A stretch of DNA of 64,000 nucleotides from Merluccius polli (GCA_030340625.1 JAOPHQ010002854.1:215001-279000), one strand, 5' to 3'. Counted from the first letter of the stretch, positions 34,451-47,534 are shown. Numbers and translations: made by a program. Notes: a model not told the origin generated them from the sequence alone.

Positions 34451-37400
34451 TGATGAACTATTGGTAAAGCGATAGATGGAATTACACATTCATGATGTAG
34501 TTTTACAAATTGTAGTCTAGTATTAACAAATGTCAACAAATTGCTTCGTATTTTCAAATTGGAGTCCGTCATGTCATCATGTCCAAAATGGACTTTCAGC
34601 CACACGTCACCCTTTTAACATTCAATGAATTTGCATTGTCAGCATGGCCGATGGTCTTCTTCTCTGTTCCTCTCTCACCATTAGTGCCTTTTTAACTTCC
34701 ATTCATACTTTCAACATGTCATAGATGTTTTCTCAACCTCTCATTTATCTGTCACAATAATGTTCTCTCTCTCTCTCTCTCTCTTTTTTTTTCTTTCTTG
34801 CTCTTTCACCAACTAACCCCAATCACCATCATCCCAGCAGTCTCCTTTTTAACCTCCGGTGAAATTGTTGAATTTTTCAACAACCATTGCAATACGGCCG
34901 AGCACCACCACCACACCATAGGGACAACCGAGCGCTCGTAGAGAGATAACGCAACCCTTCCGCGGGAACGCACACAACGCGGATATACGCCGGCCGGCGT
35001 TAGCGCACAGCGCCAGCCTCATTGGTAGATAGGACGGCGTCCATGGGTCAATCGCTGGTAATGATCGTAATTGGCTCATTTTCACCCCATTACCCACTCA
35101 TCTATCGTGGACTGTAATTTGACAGAGGAGTTACGGTGGGCTCTGGTTCGAGGTGATGGATACCGCCAGAAGCCAGGGCCATTAATAGTGTCTGGGAATG
35201 AGCTGTCATCAGCGGCCAGACGCAGGAAGATGGAGGAGTGGAGGCGGGAATAGCGTGTCCTTGCTGCACTGTATTAATCCCCCCCCCCCCCCCCCCCCCC
35301 CATGTTCAAGGATACGAGACACCATACACTTTTTTGTTGTTGTATGGCACTTTTTTTTTTTGGGTGAAGTACAGAGTAATAAGTTACGGTTTGAACTCGG
35401 ATGCCATTTACGACTGACATCTGGGACCCACTTTTTGAATTATACAAATGACTCGCCTGGCCCTATACTCGTTGTGAGGGCCTACTGGTAACCATCTCTT
35501 AATAATAATGAAAATAAACAAAAATCATGAGCTTTTATTTTAAATATCATATCTTTCTAGTGTATCTTTTAACCTGAAGTGCGTTGAAGGCAACAAGACA
35601 TGAACGCATCTGATCATTTCCCCAATGCAGTAAACACATACGCCACCCCATTTGCTTATCCAATTACGCTGACAGGATCCCCCCCCCCCCCCCCCTGTGG
35701 AGCGCACCATACACACTGAAGCCATTCTCCCCCATGCCTGAAACTATGTATTTACGTGTGCACCTGTTTCACGTGTGCAATACGTTTCTATCGCACATGC
35801 TTCGTACCGGTGATTTGCACAGCACCGCGTTCAGTCTGGATCCTACCTTGAGTGTGAGAGCGACGCGTAATGACTGCACAGCAAGTCCCACATGTTGTGA
35901 CAGCATCGCGGGCTAAATTACATTTCACCACCTGTCGCCTCTGTTCCCGTGGCAGCCAAAGGTTGGGGTGGTGGTGGTGGGGGGAGAAAATAGGAATGAG
36001 CCCTTTTTACATAAGTGCAAGAACAGTTTGAAAAGCAATTTGAACCACGTGTCAGCCCAATGGATGAGGGGCACTTAGCCCCATCGTTCAGCTGCCAAAG
36101 GGAACTAAGGCAGGGTTCCTTGCTAATGTATGCTTATAGGCAGCCTTCCTCTTGTCCCTTTTTTTAATATCACCGGCGATGTCAAGACCTTGGATGACAA
36201 AATAATGTTGTAACATAGCATAATAATGTGCTGTCACGCAAGGAAATGAAGAAAAAAGAATTGCTTTGACCTGTCTGATGGATAATGATGGGGACACTTG
36301 CACATTGACGGCGCAGCATATAGCATTTGCAAGTTTACCGCGGTCCAAAGTTTCCGCGTGAGTCATCACAGAGCCACAACTCACGGCTAAATGAACGGGA
36401 CCGGGATAACGAGATTAACGTCGATGTAAATTGGTAGCGAAACCGATTCAAACAGGAAGCAACTCCTATTCTGTTCTGTTTATAATTACTCTTTGTTCCA
36501 GCACTTTCCTTCGCGCCAAAGGGAGTGAGCCATGCAAATCAATATCAATGTATGGAAATGGATTACGGCCAGTATTATCCTAAAGTGCTAAAGTGGCTAG
36601 CCAGCCAGGTTTCCAATATTTGAAATCTGCCCCACTACAAATGGCTTTGTGTGTATATATATATCTATATATCTATATCTTCGGCAGAACAATAACCATA
36701 CAGCACCCTGTGTCAACTGTATGGCGCTCATGTCCTAAATCACACAGGATAGAGAGTGCCATCCGTCTGCTCTTCTGTGACCTTTAAATGACCTTTTTCT
36801 TGTTCTCGACGTCCCGGTGACTGAGTGCGACCATTACTGCGGTGCACAACAACGATTTCATCTCGCTCCATCTTCGTCTTTCTATAGCGTTTAGCGCTTA
36901 GGGCGCTTTTCCCAGAGAAACCCCTCACAAAGGGACTTCAGAAGAAGTTGCCCACGATAACTCACCACAGAGATAATGTGCAAAAAAGTTCATCAAGGAC
37001 TTTTAACGTCTTTGGTTTTCTACTTCTTTTTGTCACTTTTTGTAGTGCAAATGGACATATGCTCTTAAACCCAATTCGGTTGCCTGTGTGGCCTAAAGCC
37101 TCTATAAAACGCTAAAATATCCTACGATACGCTTCCTTGTAAAACCAGCCAGCTGGTTGAGCAAGAAATGAGCAAAGGTATCAGTGACTTATATAGTCGA
37201 GAAAAAAAAACCCGGCAGGTGCCATGACACGTTTAACAAGCACTCGGAGGGGAAAAAAAAGCCTTGATTAACTTTATCGTCTACCTCCAAGACATCCTCC
37301 TATCAAAAACCACAGCGGTGTTCATTACCTCCTCGGAAGACGTGAACCGTAGTTTCGGATGAACGCCGCATGTGCTAGCCTGGACTGGGCTTTCTACAGC

Positions 37401-38029
37401 TAATAATTTATCTATTATAATTTAATCTATTAGCATGCAATATATGGTGCATGCTACTGCTGAGGAGGCCGCCGCTGCTGCTGCTGCTGGTGCTGCTGCT
37501 GGTGCCGGCGGTCTCAAATGTCACCTGTCAAGTTCCTTCGATTGCCATATTTGGTTTGCCTCATGTATAGTTAAACCCCCCCCCACACACACACACACCT
37601 CCACACACAGGGGTAATAATGTAATCCACTCCCAGGTGCTCCTAACAATGGGGAAGAACGACCGAGTTCGCAATTCGCTGGAGCGATAAGACAGAGTGGG
37701 TAAACACCAGCGGAGATAGACAGAGTGAAGGTAAAGAGACTTTTAAATGAAGAAGGGAAGAAAAAAAATGGTAAGTAGGCTACTGTTGCTACCTGTTGTA
37801 GGTTTCCCTGGTGGCAGTTGGTTGGGCGGGGGGGGAGATTCACAGATGTGTGAACAAGCCAGCGACAAGTAATCCTGACACGGACCTACTTCATCTTAAT
37901 AGTAGTCCTAGTAGTGTGCGTGTGCGGGCATTACTCTGGGAGTTACTCTGGTGGGATGATGCATGGCTAACACAACACAAGAGGTGTGATGAGATGAAGC
38001 AGCCACTAAGTGTTTGACAAAATTATGTC

Positions 38030-38083
<54 letters not shown>

Positions 38084-39290
38084 TAGAGGCGTTGAATAAA
38101 ATGTATCTCAAAGCAGAAGTGTGTGTGCGAGGCCGGTGCTGTAGTGGCACGCTGAGCCATGGACACCGGTGGAAAAACACACAGCGAAGGAAAGTATCCA
38201 AAGTCCTACGTGAGGTCTTTCCAAATGTGCTAAATATTGTAATGAGTAATAAGTCTCTGATAAGGCTCAACATGAGTGGGTGTTGGCGTTTGAAATCCTG
38301 CCAGTTTTATACTTATGCATATCAAAATTTGTCGGGGCATGTTTTTAATCATTCCCGCTCTAATAATCCGGTAGCATTGAGTTAAGTGTGGACACTTTTG
38401 TAACTTGGCAGGAGGCTTTTTTTCTTTTGTGTGCTAGTCAGCCCCCCCCCCCCCCCCCCCACGCCCAGCCACAATTCCCCCCGGCAAAAGCCCCTTGAAG
38501 TATGCCATCGAGCCAATTATGTCGGAGGTAATTGCTACAACAATACGATTTGTTTGTTGAAGCCACTGATCACACTGTCAGAAAACAAAATGGAAATGAA
38601 TCTTAATTACTTACTAGTCCTACTTTAGCAAGAGAATGGAAATGCGGGCGTTTGGACGGACACATTCATTTGTGTGTGCGTGCGTGCGTTCTTGCTAGTG
38701 TATTCCAGCCGTGTGATTGGCTGGTGTTTGTGCGGTTACTCATATGAGTGCATATTGTGTGCCAATCAGCATTTAGTAATGTGTGTTTTTTGGTATATTC
38801 CTCCAGGCTCACATCATGAGAGGAGAGTTTCAGGGAATCATCTCCTTTTGTCAGAAAGCACACTGTTATTAAAGACATGCATATTCGTGCCCTATTTTAA
38901 TTAGAAATGTTGACATTAAGTGGATACATTTATATATACATGTATTCTGGGCTCTCAATAATTAAAGTAGGCAATTTAAGATTTAAAATATGCTTCACTT
39001 CTTTTTTAATAGAAAATAAGGCCATGCAATAGATATAGGCCTACATTTTAATCATGTGTTCTATGATTTACTCAAACCCTAATCTGGGATCCAGCAGTCC
39101 TACTATGTTATAGCATAACATCTGGGGGGAGGCGGCACAGAGTCTGGGCAGGAAACCAGAAACTGCAAGGGGTGGAGTTACACCTTGTTTCCTGTTTCGT
39201 TACGGAAATATTATACTCAGAAGAGGATTTTAATGTAGAAGTGTATAGATCCCCGCCTCCAGTGATATGATTGGTCGAAAGACAAATAGG
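34451..39290 (+). other. Intron 2, later part: no gene recognised
   Basis: Mostly unique-looking sequence. Poly-C runs lie at 35279-35300, 35681-35694 and 38441-38460, a (TA)n/ATCT patch at 36650-36680, a GCC/GCT patch at 37468-37500 and (GA)n at 38031-38080. No exon with calsyntenin or other homology was seen. Confidence 0.5.
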
Positions 39291-39294
39291 AACC

Positions 39295-39434
39295 GAAAGG
39301 AACCCTAGCCAGGGTGCCAGAAAGGTACTGGGTTCGATCCCCAGTGTCAACAGGCATCTTTGAGCAAGATGTCTAACACCATCCTGCATGACTTGTATCT
39401 GATTCCCCCCCCCCATCCTATACTTTGTATGAGT
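39295..39434 (+). mobile_element. tRNA-derived SINE-like remnant
   Basis: GGTACTGGGTTCGATCCCCAG contains a near-consensus B-box (GGTTCGATCCC). It is followed by TTTGAGCAAGATGTCTAACACC and a poly-C interruption. No A-box-like start is convincing. The 521-bp element lies immediately downstream. Confidence 0.5.
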
Positions 39435-39443
39435 GTCTGCTCC

Positions 39444-39964
39444 TAGCCTAGAAATCTAGACGCCCCTAGCGGCAGCAAATTTATTTTGCAGCCAGGGGGG
39501 TCTAGCACTTCTCCGTCGTTTTTCTGTGCTGGAAACAGAAAATCTGTCAGGCCAATCACAGCGTGAGGGGCGGAGTCGGAAGCCGGGCTACCATGACGAC
39601 AGAGTTGCGACGGTTCCATGTTAGAGGTAAACAATGGCTGCTGCTGCTGGCGAACGGTTGTCTTTCGACTCGGCTTTGGCCGCGACTCTTCAAGACTTGA
39701 AGTTAACATTTTATTTGAGAAAAGAACAAAGAACGGCACTGAAGTCTTTCCTCGAAAAGAAATATGTATTCGGAGTTTTGATTAATTACGTAGTCAGAGC
39801 CGTCGCTCTGACTACGTCACCTTCTTCGTTGCTCTGATCGGTTGTAGCGCTATCCTATTGCGTGCAGAGGGAACTTGAAAGACAACCGTTTATCCCGCCC
39901 ACACGGCCAATTTAGCAGTGCCAGACCCTACATCTTTCTGATGTGGGTCTGGCTTGCCAGGCTA
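39444..39964. mobile_element. 521-bp DNA element with 9-bp target duplication
   Basis: It is flanked by exact copies of GTCTGCTCC (39435-39443 and 39965-39973). The left end is TAGCCTAGAAATCTAGAC. The right end, in complement, is TAGCCTGGCAAGCCAGAC, imperfect inverted repeats of the same register. The interior holds a 67-codon + strand open frame (39634-39837) reading LRKEQRTALKSFLEKK and VFGVL. This looks like the Q-motif/pre-Walker-A region of RecQ-like helicases found in some repetitive fish open frames, but the P-loop is missing. An internal palindrome (ACGTAGTCAGAGC and its complement) sits at 39788-39818. A 9-bp duplication is typical of Mutator-like elements, but the class is left open. 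Confidence 0.78.
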
Positions 39965-39973
39965 GTCTGCTCC

Positions 39974-42931
39974 GTGACTAAATAGTAAATATTACGCTTC
40001 GCTTTTGACTTTGGATGGGTGAATGGGTCCAAGAGAATGTGTTCTGGAGAATTATGAGCCGGAGGATGAATGCAGTGCTGATGAGGGTTGGGTTTTAATA
40101 AATGGTCAGAGGTGAAGAAAGAAACAACCCTGACATCGGGGTGATTTTTTATTCCTAAAACATTAATTTGCAAGCAACAGCCAGTGCGGTTTAATGTCTC
40201 GCAAAAACAGACCTTTCAGAAAAAATCATATTCCTCTAGAACCACAAGGACTCGTCTTGCCTCGACTCGTCTCAAGAGCAAATGTACCATGACATTATTC
40301 TTACAAAATTGTTTCATTAGCCCTTTGTGTGGCTTGGTTGAAGAATATCACAGCCATCATTTTAATAAAGTCAAATGTCTAACAAGAACACAAGAGTGTA
40401 CAAATACGACAGCAAGGAGTCCATGCCCTCTTCTGCTCTGTAAGGGAAACATGTTGAATGGCACAATGTTTACTCTGCCCCAGCAGCACCAAGGTACCAG
40501 TGACCTCATTGACCGAACACCATACGTCAATCTCAGCCACGCTCATATTTTGTCACCAGTGAGTTGTGGTAGTACTACTGTAGGAGTAATGACGGTAGTG
40601 CATTGTATTTATGTTGTTTTTATGATTTCCTTCATTTTTGTCGAGAACAGAACCGAATGGCTCAATAACCCCGGTGGTAGTAAGCCTGTCATGTAGTGTG
40701 TGTGTTTAACCAAACTGTGAAAAAAGAGGAAAGGTGAGAAGATAACAACACAGCAACACAACCGCAAAAACCAACGTTGTGCGGTAAGACGCCGTGGCGT
40801 GTTGTTTAGGGGGGATGCTCCATTATTCACGTTCGCTCTTAGTGAAGTAGAAGTGTCTCCCCTGGGACACGTGTTGCATGCTGGGAATGCTGAATGTATG
40901 GCATGTTAAAGAACCTGCTTCTGACAGCCGTGGTGGAAGTGGCGGCAGCGGAGGGGGGGGGGGGCGGAGTGGTGAAGGAGTCGGGGTGAGGGGGGGAGAC
41001 GTGAGACAGGGAGCTGATTATGCGGAGGGCAAGATGGCGAAGCGTTTGAGTGGCGGTGCGTCAGAGGGCAACAATGTAGTCTGATAGCAGGCGGGCTCAG
41101 ATCTGGGCGAACGGGGCGTTTCACTTTCTCTTACTTCATCTGTTTTCGACCCAATCATGTTGCTGGAGGTGGGATCTGTAAGCGTGTAATTGACTTAACA
41201 TTCTTGGAAAAAGTGTATGTAAAGGTTTCAAATCAGTACCGTGTAGACTGGCCTCTGTGGAAATAACACAGATTAAAATCCCCTTCTGAAAGCTTCACCC
41301 ACTCAAGCGAATTAGTTTTCTTCGGCAGAATATCTCCGTAACGGTTTGGATCAGTTTTTTGGTTTCCTGGCCCAGGCCTGGCGCCATCTCCCCCAGAAGG
41401 GTACCCCCGAATTAACCGGAAAATTGTACAGTTGGAGTTTCAGAAGGCATTATACTGTATATTCATATGAACGATGATGACGGCAAGGTTGCATTTCTAT
41501 TAATTAAGCTAAGTAAAAAAACAAAGCTGTGATCAATTAAATATTAATGGTGGACATTTTTTTTTTCATCATTGCTTACGGTTACTGAATGCTGTGCAAT
41601 GAGGAATGAATATTGACTTTAAGAAGTAGGCCAATGGATATTTAGACTACCGGAACCAGCGATATCTACAAAACCTCAACCCTCGCTGTAACTTACTTTA
41701 CTTCACGGCTGTTAAGTGGCTTTATGAAATCTTCTCTCTTAAAGTTCTTGAAATGTTGCAACTAAACTTCAGCCCAAAGGAGTAATTATTTAGAGATTAT
41801 TTGTAACCAAGCGGTAAACAAGGAATAACAAAAAGGTCACAGGCAGTCGTATTTGTCAAGATTTACAGAAACAAACACAAACAAACAACAAACACACAAA
41901 GTGGGAGCTGGAAGATTATCGAAATGTTTTCTTTTTGTCGTTCCCAACGCTGTCCGTCTTTCACGCTGGCGCCTATTTATTTCTCCCGACTCTCACACCC
42001 ATCTTTCACTTCTTACGTCTTGTCTGAATCTCCTGCTGGCGCCGCGTCTACCTTCAATCTGCCCGGCAACCTGCTCAGGCCAGTTATCTCCGGCGAAACA
42101 GCATGATGTCACATTTCCTGGGGCTTCCTTTGCTCATTGAAGGAAAGCAAAATAAAAGCCCCTACGCTCTCTACACTTCCATGGAGCAGGCTATCGCCGT
42201 GAGCCTGCCTCCTTACTGACCTATTCTCACACCCGGCTTCGTTGTGAGCTCTCGGTCATTTAAAAGCGTTTAAAGTCACACACGTGAAAACCCCTTCCGA
42301 TTCAATTAAACGCGGGCAACGTTCGCCGCGGCGGTCCGATTCCATGAATTCTAATTCCTCCGATGCCGCGAAAACACTGGCTGCAATTAACGCTAATTAC
42401 ATGGCAGATCACCATAGCTACAGGGCAGAATGAACGTGACTTGTCTGCAGGTATCGACTTCTCACCCCAGCCTGGTATTGTTCTGTCCACCTTATCAGCG
42501 GCTTCGCGTGAATAGAGCCTACAGTGTGTGTGTGTGTTTTGTGTATGTGTGTGCACATTTCAGTCTGTGTGTGTGTGTGCGTGTCTGCATATGTGTGTGT
42601 GCGTGTGTGTGTGCACCCATGTCTGTGGGTATGTGTACAATGGCAGGTCCCCAGCTTCGTGAATCAGTTCATTCGCCACCCAGGGGGTCAATTGCATGGC
42701 TCCACTCGCTCCCCAATGCAATTAGTAAGGGGCTGACAATCTGGAAGAGTCCGCCTGGTTCCTGATGAATTACTCACCGTCTCCTTTGAACTCCCCATGC
42801 CTGTTTGAACCCAGCACGCGGCCGACCTTAACCGTCTGAGTGTTTGTGAGGCTCATGCAGGGGAGAGACTAGCATGTAGTTCATCCAACTGCCTTTATGC
42901 GGTTTGCGGTAGGTTGGTGAATGCAGAGCGA
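39974..42931 (+). other. Intron 2, later part: no gene recognised
   Basis: Unique-looking sequence. A G-rich patch lies at 40931-41000 (GGGGGGGGGGG and several GGGG runs) and GT microsatellites at 42523-42625. Open frames here (for example 40184-40696) lack homology, and their composition is that of intron sequence. Confidence 0.5.
40935..41000 (+). other. G-rich cluster, possible G-quadruplex
   Basis: GGCGGCAGCGGAGGGGGGGG, then GGCGGAGTGGTGAAGGAG and CGGGGTGAGGGGGGGAGACG. Several G runs of three or more with short loops meet the usual G4 pattern. No gene start is associated. Confidence 0.5.
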
Positions 42932-42939
42932 TCCGCCAC

Positions 42940-43202
42940 CAGGGCTGAACTGGCTATCTGGCAGACCGGGCGCTTTCCCGGTGGGCCGACATGTCTTTTG
43001 GGCCGACACAGCTGTTTTTGTTGTTGTTTTTTGACCGACCCCATTGGTGGGCCGATCCCTTATCAGGTAGATCGGCCCATTGTTTTTTCTTAATTGGCAC
43101 TAGGCTGGCCCAATCACTTCTTTAAACCCCAGTGTGATCGATTGCGGTGGGCCGGTCTGGGCCAAAATGCCAGGGACGATTTTTCGTCCCAGTCCAGCCC
43201 TT
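42940..43202. mobile_element. 263-bp hAT-type miniature element
   Basis: The left end is CAGGGCTGAACTGG. The right end, in complement, is AAGGGCTGGACTGG. The element is flanked by exact 8-bp copies TCCGCCAC at 42932-42939 and 43203-43210. The interior is rich in GGGCCGAC/GGGCCGG repeats. Short inverted repeats with an 8-bp duplication indicate a non-autonomous hAT-like element. Confidence 0.88.
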
Positions 43203-43339
43203 TCCGCCACCATTGTAAGTCAAGGGAAGAAATATTGATTTCATTCTTTCAATACAAAGCCAATCTATTTTCTCTTTGTTCGGTTCGGATCTCAGTGGTT
43301 AGTTCATCTTCATATTATGTATTTTGCGAAGTCCTGGTT

Positions 43340-43440
43340 GAAAATTATATTCAAAAAGTTATTAAGTATTAAATATTAATGAGTTCGGCCATAGGCTGGT
43401 GCCAGGCGGCCATTCAAGCCCTGTCGTCAATGTGCCAAAG
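43340..43440. repeat. Unnamed dispersed repeat, related to 63760-63845
   Basis: GTTATTAAGTATTAAATATTAATG followed by GGCCATAGGCTGGTGCCAGG and CGGCCATTCAAGCCC. The counterpart near the window end reads GGCCATAGACTACTGCGAGG and CGGCCATTCAATTCCC in the same order. Confidence 0.6.
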
Positions 43441-44729
43441 TTGCAAAACAAGAAATAAATTCACAAGAATAATTCACCTTTTTAGCGGTTGTGCATAAAC
43501 AAAAGACTCACTAGCGACCAATCAGATACTCACTGTGCCTATTTCAACCAATCAGAGACTTCCAAATCCTGTGTTATAACATGTTCACAAAGTAAAGGCA
43601 TTCACACATATGCCCACATATACCCTGCCCTATGAATCCTACTTAAAATGTTTTTTTGTTGTAGTTGGAGGTATTCTGTAAATAATTTGGACGGTGCCTT
43701 TGGGCTCCTTTGACTGTGTCAAGCTTGTGTATGTGTGTGTGTGTGTGTGTGGGGGGGGTGTGTGTGTATGCATAGAAAGCCATATGCATGTTTCAGAGTG
43801 GGTGAGTATGTGGGTGCCCATTTCACCTGAACAGATCTTCCTTGTGTTGTTAACGTCTATCTTCTAAGCCTTTCATTGCTGCATTGACTTCAACACATTC
43901 TTAATCAAAATTGGTGGCCTTTTTTTGAGTTGCATATACGCTGTAATTACAAAATACGCCAACGGGGCAAACTTCAGTGTTTCAATAGGATCATATCTCA
44001 GGGAGCAGTGAATTGAATTCCGCCAAAGATAATGTGACTGACACCTTATCCAGCGATGAAGCGTTTCGCCAGCCAATGTATTTCGTAGTCACTCTACCAA
44101 AACCCTTCGGGGAACAGAAAATCCCCTTTGAATCAACATGCAGTGGGTTTATAGGAGGCTCTAAACGCCTTCTCCCTTGCTCTCCTTTTCTATCATCCTT
44201 CTCACACATTCCCTGCTCCTCCTCTTCTGCCTCCTCTCCGTATTTAGTTTGGCTCATGGGCTCTGGAGCACAGGATCATTATGTAAATGTCTTGGCCTCT
44301 GTGCATTTTATGTCCCGTCTTTGACAAGATGTACAACCATGCAAGAGATAACAGTGTAAGCAAAGTTAAGCAATGCGTTATCTAAGACGGGAATGAAGGT
44401 GTCACATATCCACAGTACTAAAAGTATTTGATATTATTTGAGTATTTCATCTGTTTTGTATTTGTAATTTGCATTTAAATGCATCCTCGTGAATTTCGTA
44501 ATATAATCTTTGAAACATGAAAAAACCAAATCCACGCTGGCGCTCTCTCGCTGCCACCGATGTTCGTGGGCCAACCGATGCGGCAAACAAAGATTATCAC
44601 CGCTGCTCAAAAGCTTTGGTCGTTTGCCACTTTTTTGTTATAATTTCCAATGTTACAACATCTACTCTTCCCACCATGTCCTATGAATGTATGCTACATT
44701 TGCTCCAATTGCCTTCAGGTGATCAAAGA

Positions 44730-44767
44730 TCTGACTCTTCAAAACATAATTGGTTTGAAGAGTCAGA
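44730..44767. repeat. Perfect 14-bp-arm palindrome
   Basis: TCTGACTCTTCAAA at 44730-44743 and its complement TTTGAAGAGTCAGA at 44754-44767, with a 10-base loop. Confidence 0.93.
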
Positions 44768-45330
44768 CGAAGCATCGTCGCCTTAAAGGCACAACTTCGT
44801 GAAGTTCCAGAAGTCACATGCCCGTCATCTGATTGGCTCCTTAATGGACTGATTATGAGTGTGACAGCATCCAATCAAACCCGAGCATCCGGATGGGGGC
44901 TCTTTATAACCGAGACCATTCACATTCTTCTCGTCCTCTGCAATTGTTCATCCCCACCTAGCCCACTATTTTTGGCCCTGCTATATTTCAAGTAAAGACT
45001 GTGATTTATGATGCGTCTGCCTCATGCGAACAGGACTGGGCTTTGGCTTCTCGGGAATCATTACCGATTTTTCAGTGCTCCCAGCAGAATCATTACCAAC
45101 TGTTTGGATTCACTGACAAAACACCTCAGCAACAACAACAGTAACAATGGCGCTTCCCCGCCATAAAAATAACCCCTGGAACCATTTGTTGCAATAAAAT
45201 GTCTAATTTGTTTTGAGATATACTCTGTCTAAAATATAAAGATGAACCTGGCTGCTGGAATTGATCCTCAGCTCCCTAACAGCAGATCCTCCAAGTCTTC
45301 GGGTCTGTTGACCTATCGTCTATCTGTCGC

Positions 45331-45530
45331 CATCAGGTTAACATGTAGCATCATTCAGCAAGGTGTGAATCATCAGGTTAACATGTAGCATCGTTCAGTA
45401 AGGTGTGAATCATCAGGTTAACATGTAGCATCATTCAGTAAGGTGTAAATCATCAGGTTAACATGTAGCATCATTCAGTAAGGTGTCAATCATCAGGTTA
45501 ACATGTAGCATCATTCAGTAAGGTGTCAAT
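45331..45530. repeat. 40-bp minisatellite, exactly five copies
   Basis: Five head-to-tail units starting CATCAGGTTAACATGTAGCA and ending AAGGTGTGAAT (or AAAT/CAAT). They start at 45331, 45371, 45411, 45451 and 45491 with only one to three differences each. Confidence 0.97.
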
Positions 45531-46900
45531 CCCGTCCGTTGAGCCATTCGGAAGACACTTTTATTCAAAGCCGCTTGCTTTTGAATTGAATCCTAAGTGA
45601 CTCACAACGGGTCAAGGTCATACTAGTCTGACTCACTGGCTGTAGGTTGTTGGTGTAAGCCTGCCATTTGGCGACTATTTCAATCTGCATTCTCCTCCCT
45701 TTTCGCTTATCTGCGTGTTACCGTTTTTTCAAAGTCCCCCAGCGACCTACACGCTAGAAAGTTTTTACAAACATTTGGACCGTGCAATAATGTTATATGT
45801 GGCGTTTTCTTTTGCAGGGATTTAGCCATTTTAAATTTAGCAAATGCTCCACCAAAACAAGCTCTCCCTGACACAATTTTGCAAGGGCACCGTCGCTGCA
45901 TCCTTGGCTCGGCACCACCCATGAGGTTCGAACCCACAACCTGTGTGTGTGTGTGTGTTGTACAAATGGAGGACACGTGTTGTGGCCTGCGCATGGGGAT
46001 GCAAGCCTTGTAGCAGGGGAGGGAGGGAGTGGGGGGGGGGTTGGATAGTCTGGTCAGTAATTAAAAGGCAGGGAACAAGGGGTGAATGAGAGCGCGACCC
46101 GTGAAGAGACAGCAGAAGGAACGAGAGGGATCCACTGAGACACACTTTAATCACCACCACTCTCCCGCCCCCCCCTCAGTATCTGGAGCTTTGCTCTTCT
46201 ACTTATCCATCCATGAAGACACACACACACACATACACAAACACATTTTTTTCACACCCTGCCAGCAAACTTTGACATATGCACACTCACACACACACAC
46301 ACACACACACACTTAGAGGAAGCAGATGGAAAGCAACCGGAGGACTTGATGAATTTCTGTTGTAATTTCGAGTCATCTGTTTCCCCATTTGGGAGCCGAC
46401 GGGTTCAGATAAGGTTTCCGATAAGGTTTTGGCTTCATTGCGTCATGACTCACGGCCGCGCAGAGAAAACCGTGAGAGCTTTAAAATCGGACAAATGTTC
46501 CTAACAGCACATCGGAGGCACGATGGTTGACCTTGCCTGCAGGTAGGTTGATTGCCACGTTTGATAATATCGTTGTGTTTATTTAAAATGTATCCCGAAA
46601 TTAAATAAACAATATTAATTCCCTAATTCCCCAAGGCGTCCTCAGAAGGTGAGCAACAAAGTCATCGGAGTTGACGGCTCGTGAAAAACAGCAGCGTAAT
46701 AAAAGTGAAACGTATATTCGTTAATCAAGAAAGATAATTTGCTCGAGGGTTAGCCCGGGTCAGAACAACAAACAACAAACAGTTTTTAAATGAACATTTC
46801 TGGTAAATTAAAGTGGGTCTTTAAACCTGACTCCCTTAATAGAAAAAAGTTTAGAAACTGAGAGGACCTGACAAGCGTCCAGAATGTCCTCTCTCTGAAT

Positions 46901-46938
46901 GAACGAAGGATGCAGACGTCTGTCTGCATCCTTCGTTC
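46901..46938. repeat. Perfect 17-bp-arm palindrome
   Basis: GAACGAAGGATGCAGAC (46901-46917), loop GTCT, then the exact complement GTCTGCATCCTTCGTTC (46922-46938). Confidence 0.95.
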
Positions 46939-47534
46939 CATCGATCCTTGTTCTTCGGACAGATGGCACTTGCTCCCGCCTGCTAACCAAATAGCAACAA
47001 GAGCGCCGCTAAGTGCAACAAGGTCCTCAGAATCCCCGATGATGCTGATTGGCTACAGGTGCCACCCAGCAACCAATGAGGAACAACCTCCGGTGAAAAA
47101 AAAAAAAAAAGTCAGACTGAAGGGTCGACCGAAGCATAGTTGAATGAAGTTTTAGAATATATGCACCTGAAATTAATCTGTCAACTCCAATTACCCTGCG
47201 GACACACATTCATAATAACAAATGATAAATATGTGGCATTGCTGCATGATTCACCTGTTATGCGTGTCTTTTCCATTAAGTTGCTGTTTGGTTGCCGGAC
47301 GTCAAGCGGCCAACATTTCATGGCGGTTATTTTTAAAACCGTTTTCTGCTGACGCCTTCAATTACCTGTCCAGCCCCGGCATCCGGCCGGCCAACTGACG
47401 AGACCAGAAATATAATGTATGCATTTTGACATACATATAACATCCCCTTCTGGTATATAGGCCAAGAGATTAGAGTTCATTCAAATGTGCTGCCGAAGTA
47501 GGCAACTTCCAAGGGCTAACCAATGAAACTGGGT

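Noticed and set aside
39325..39345. tRNA gene suggested by GGGTTCGATCCCC
   Set aside because: Only the B-box is good; no cloverleaf upstream. Treated as a SINE remnant.
45915..45945. GAGGTTCGAACCCACAACC as a tRNA or SINE
   Set aside because: Perfect B-box-like core but no supporting head or tail sequence nearby.
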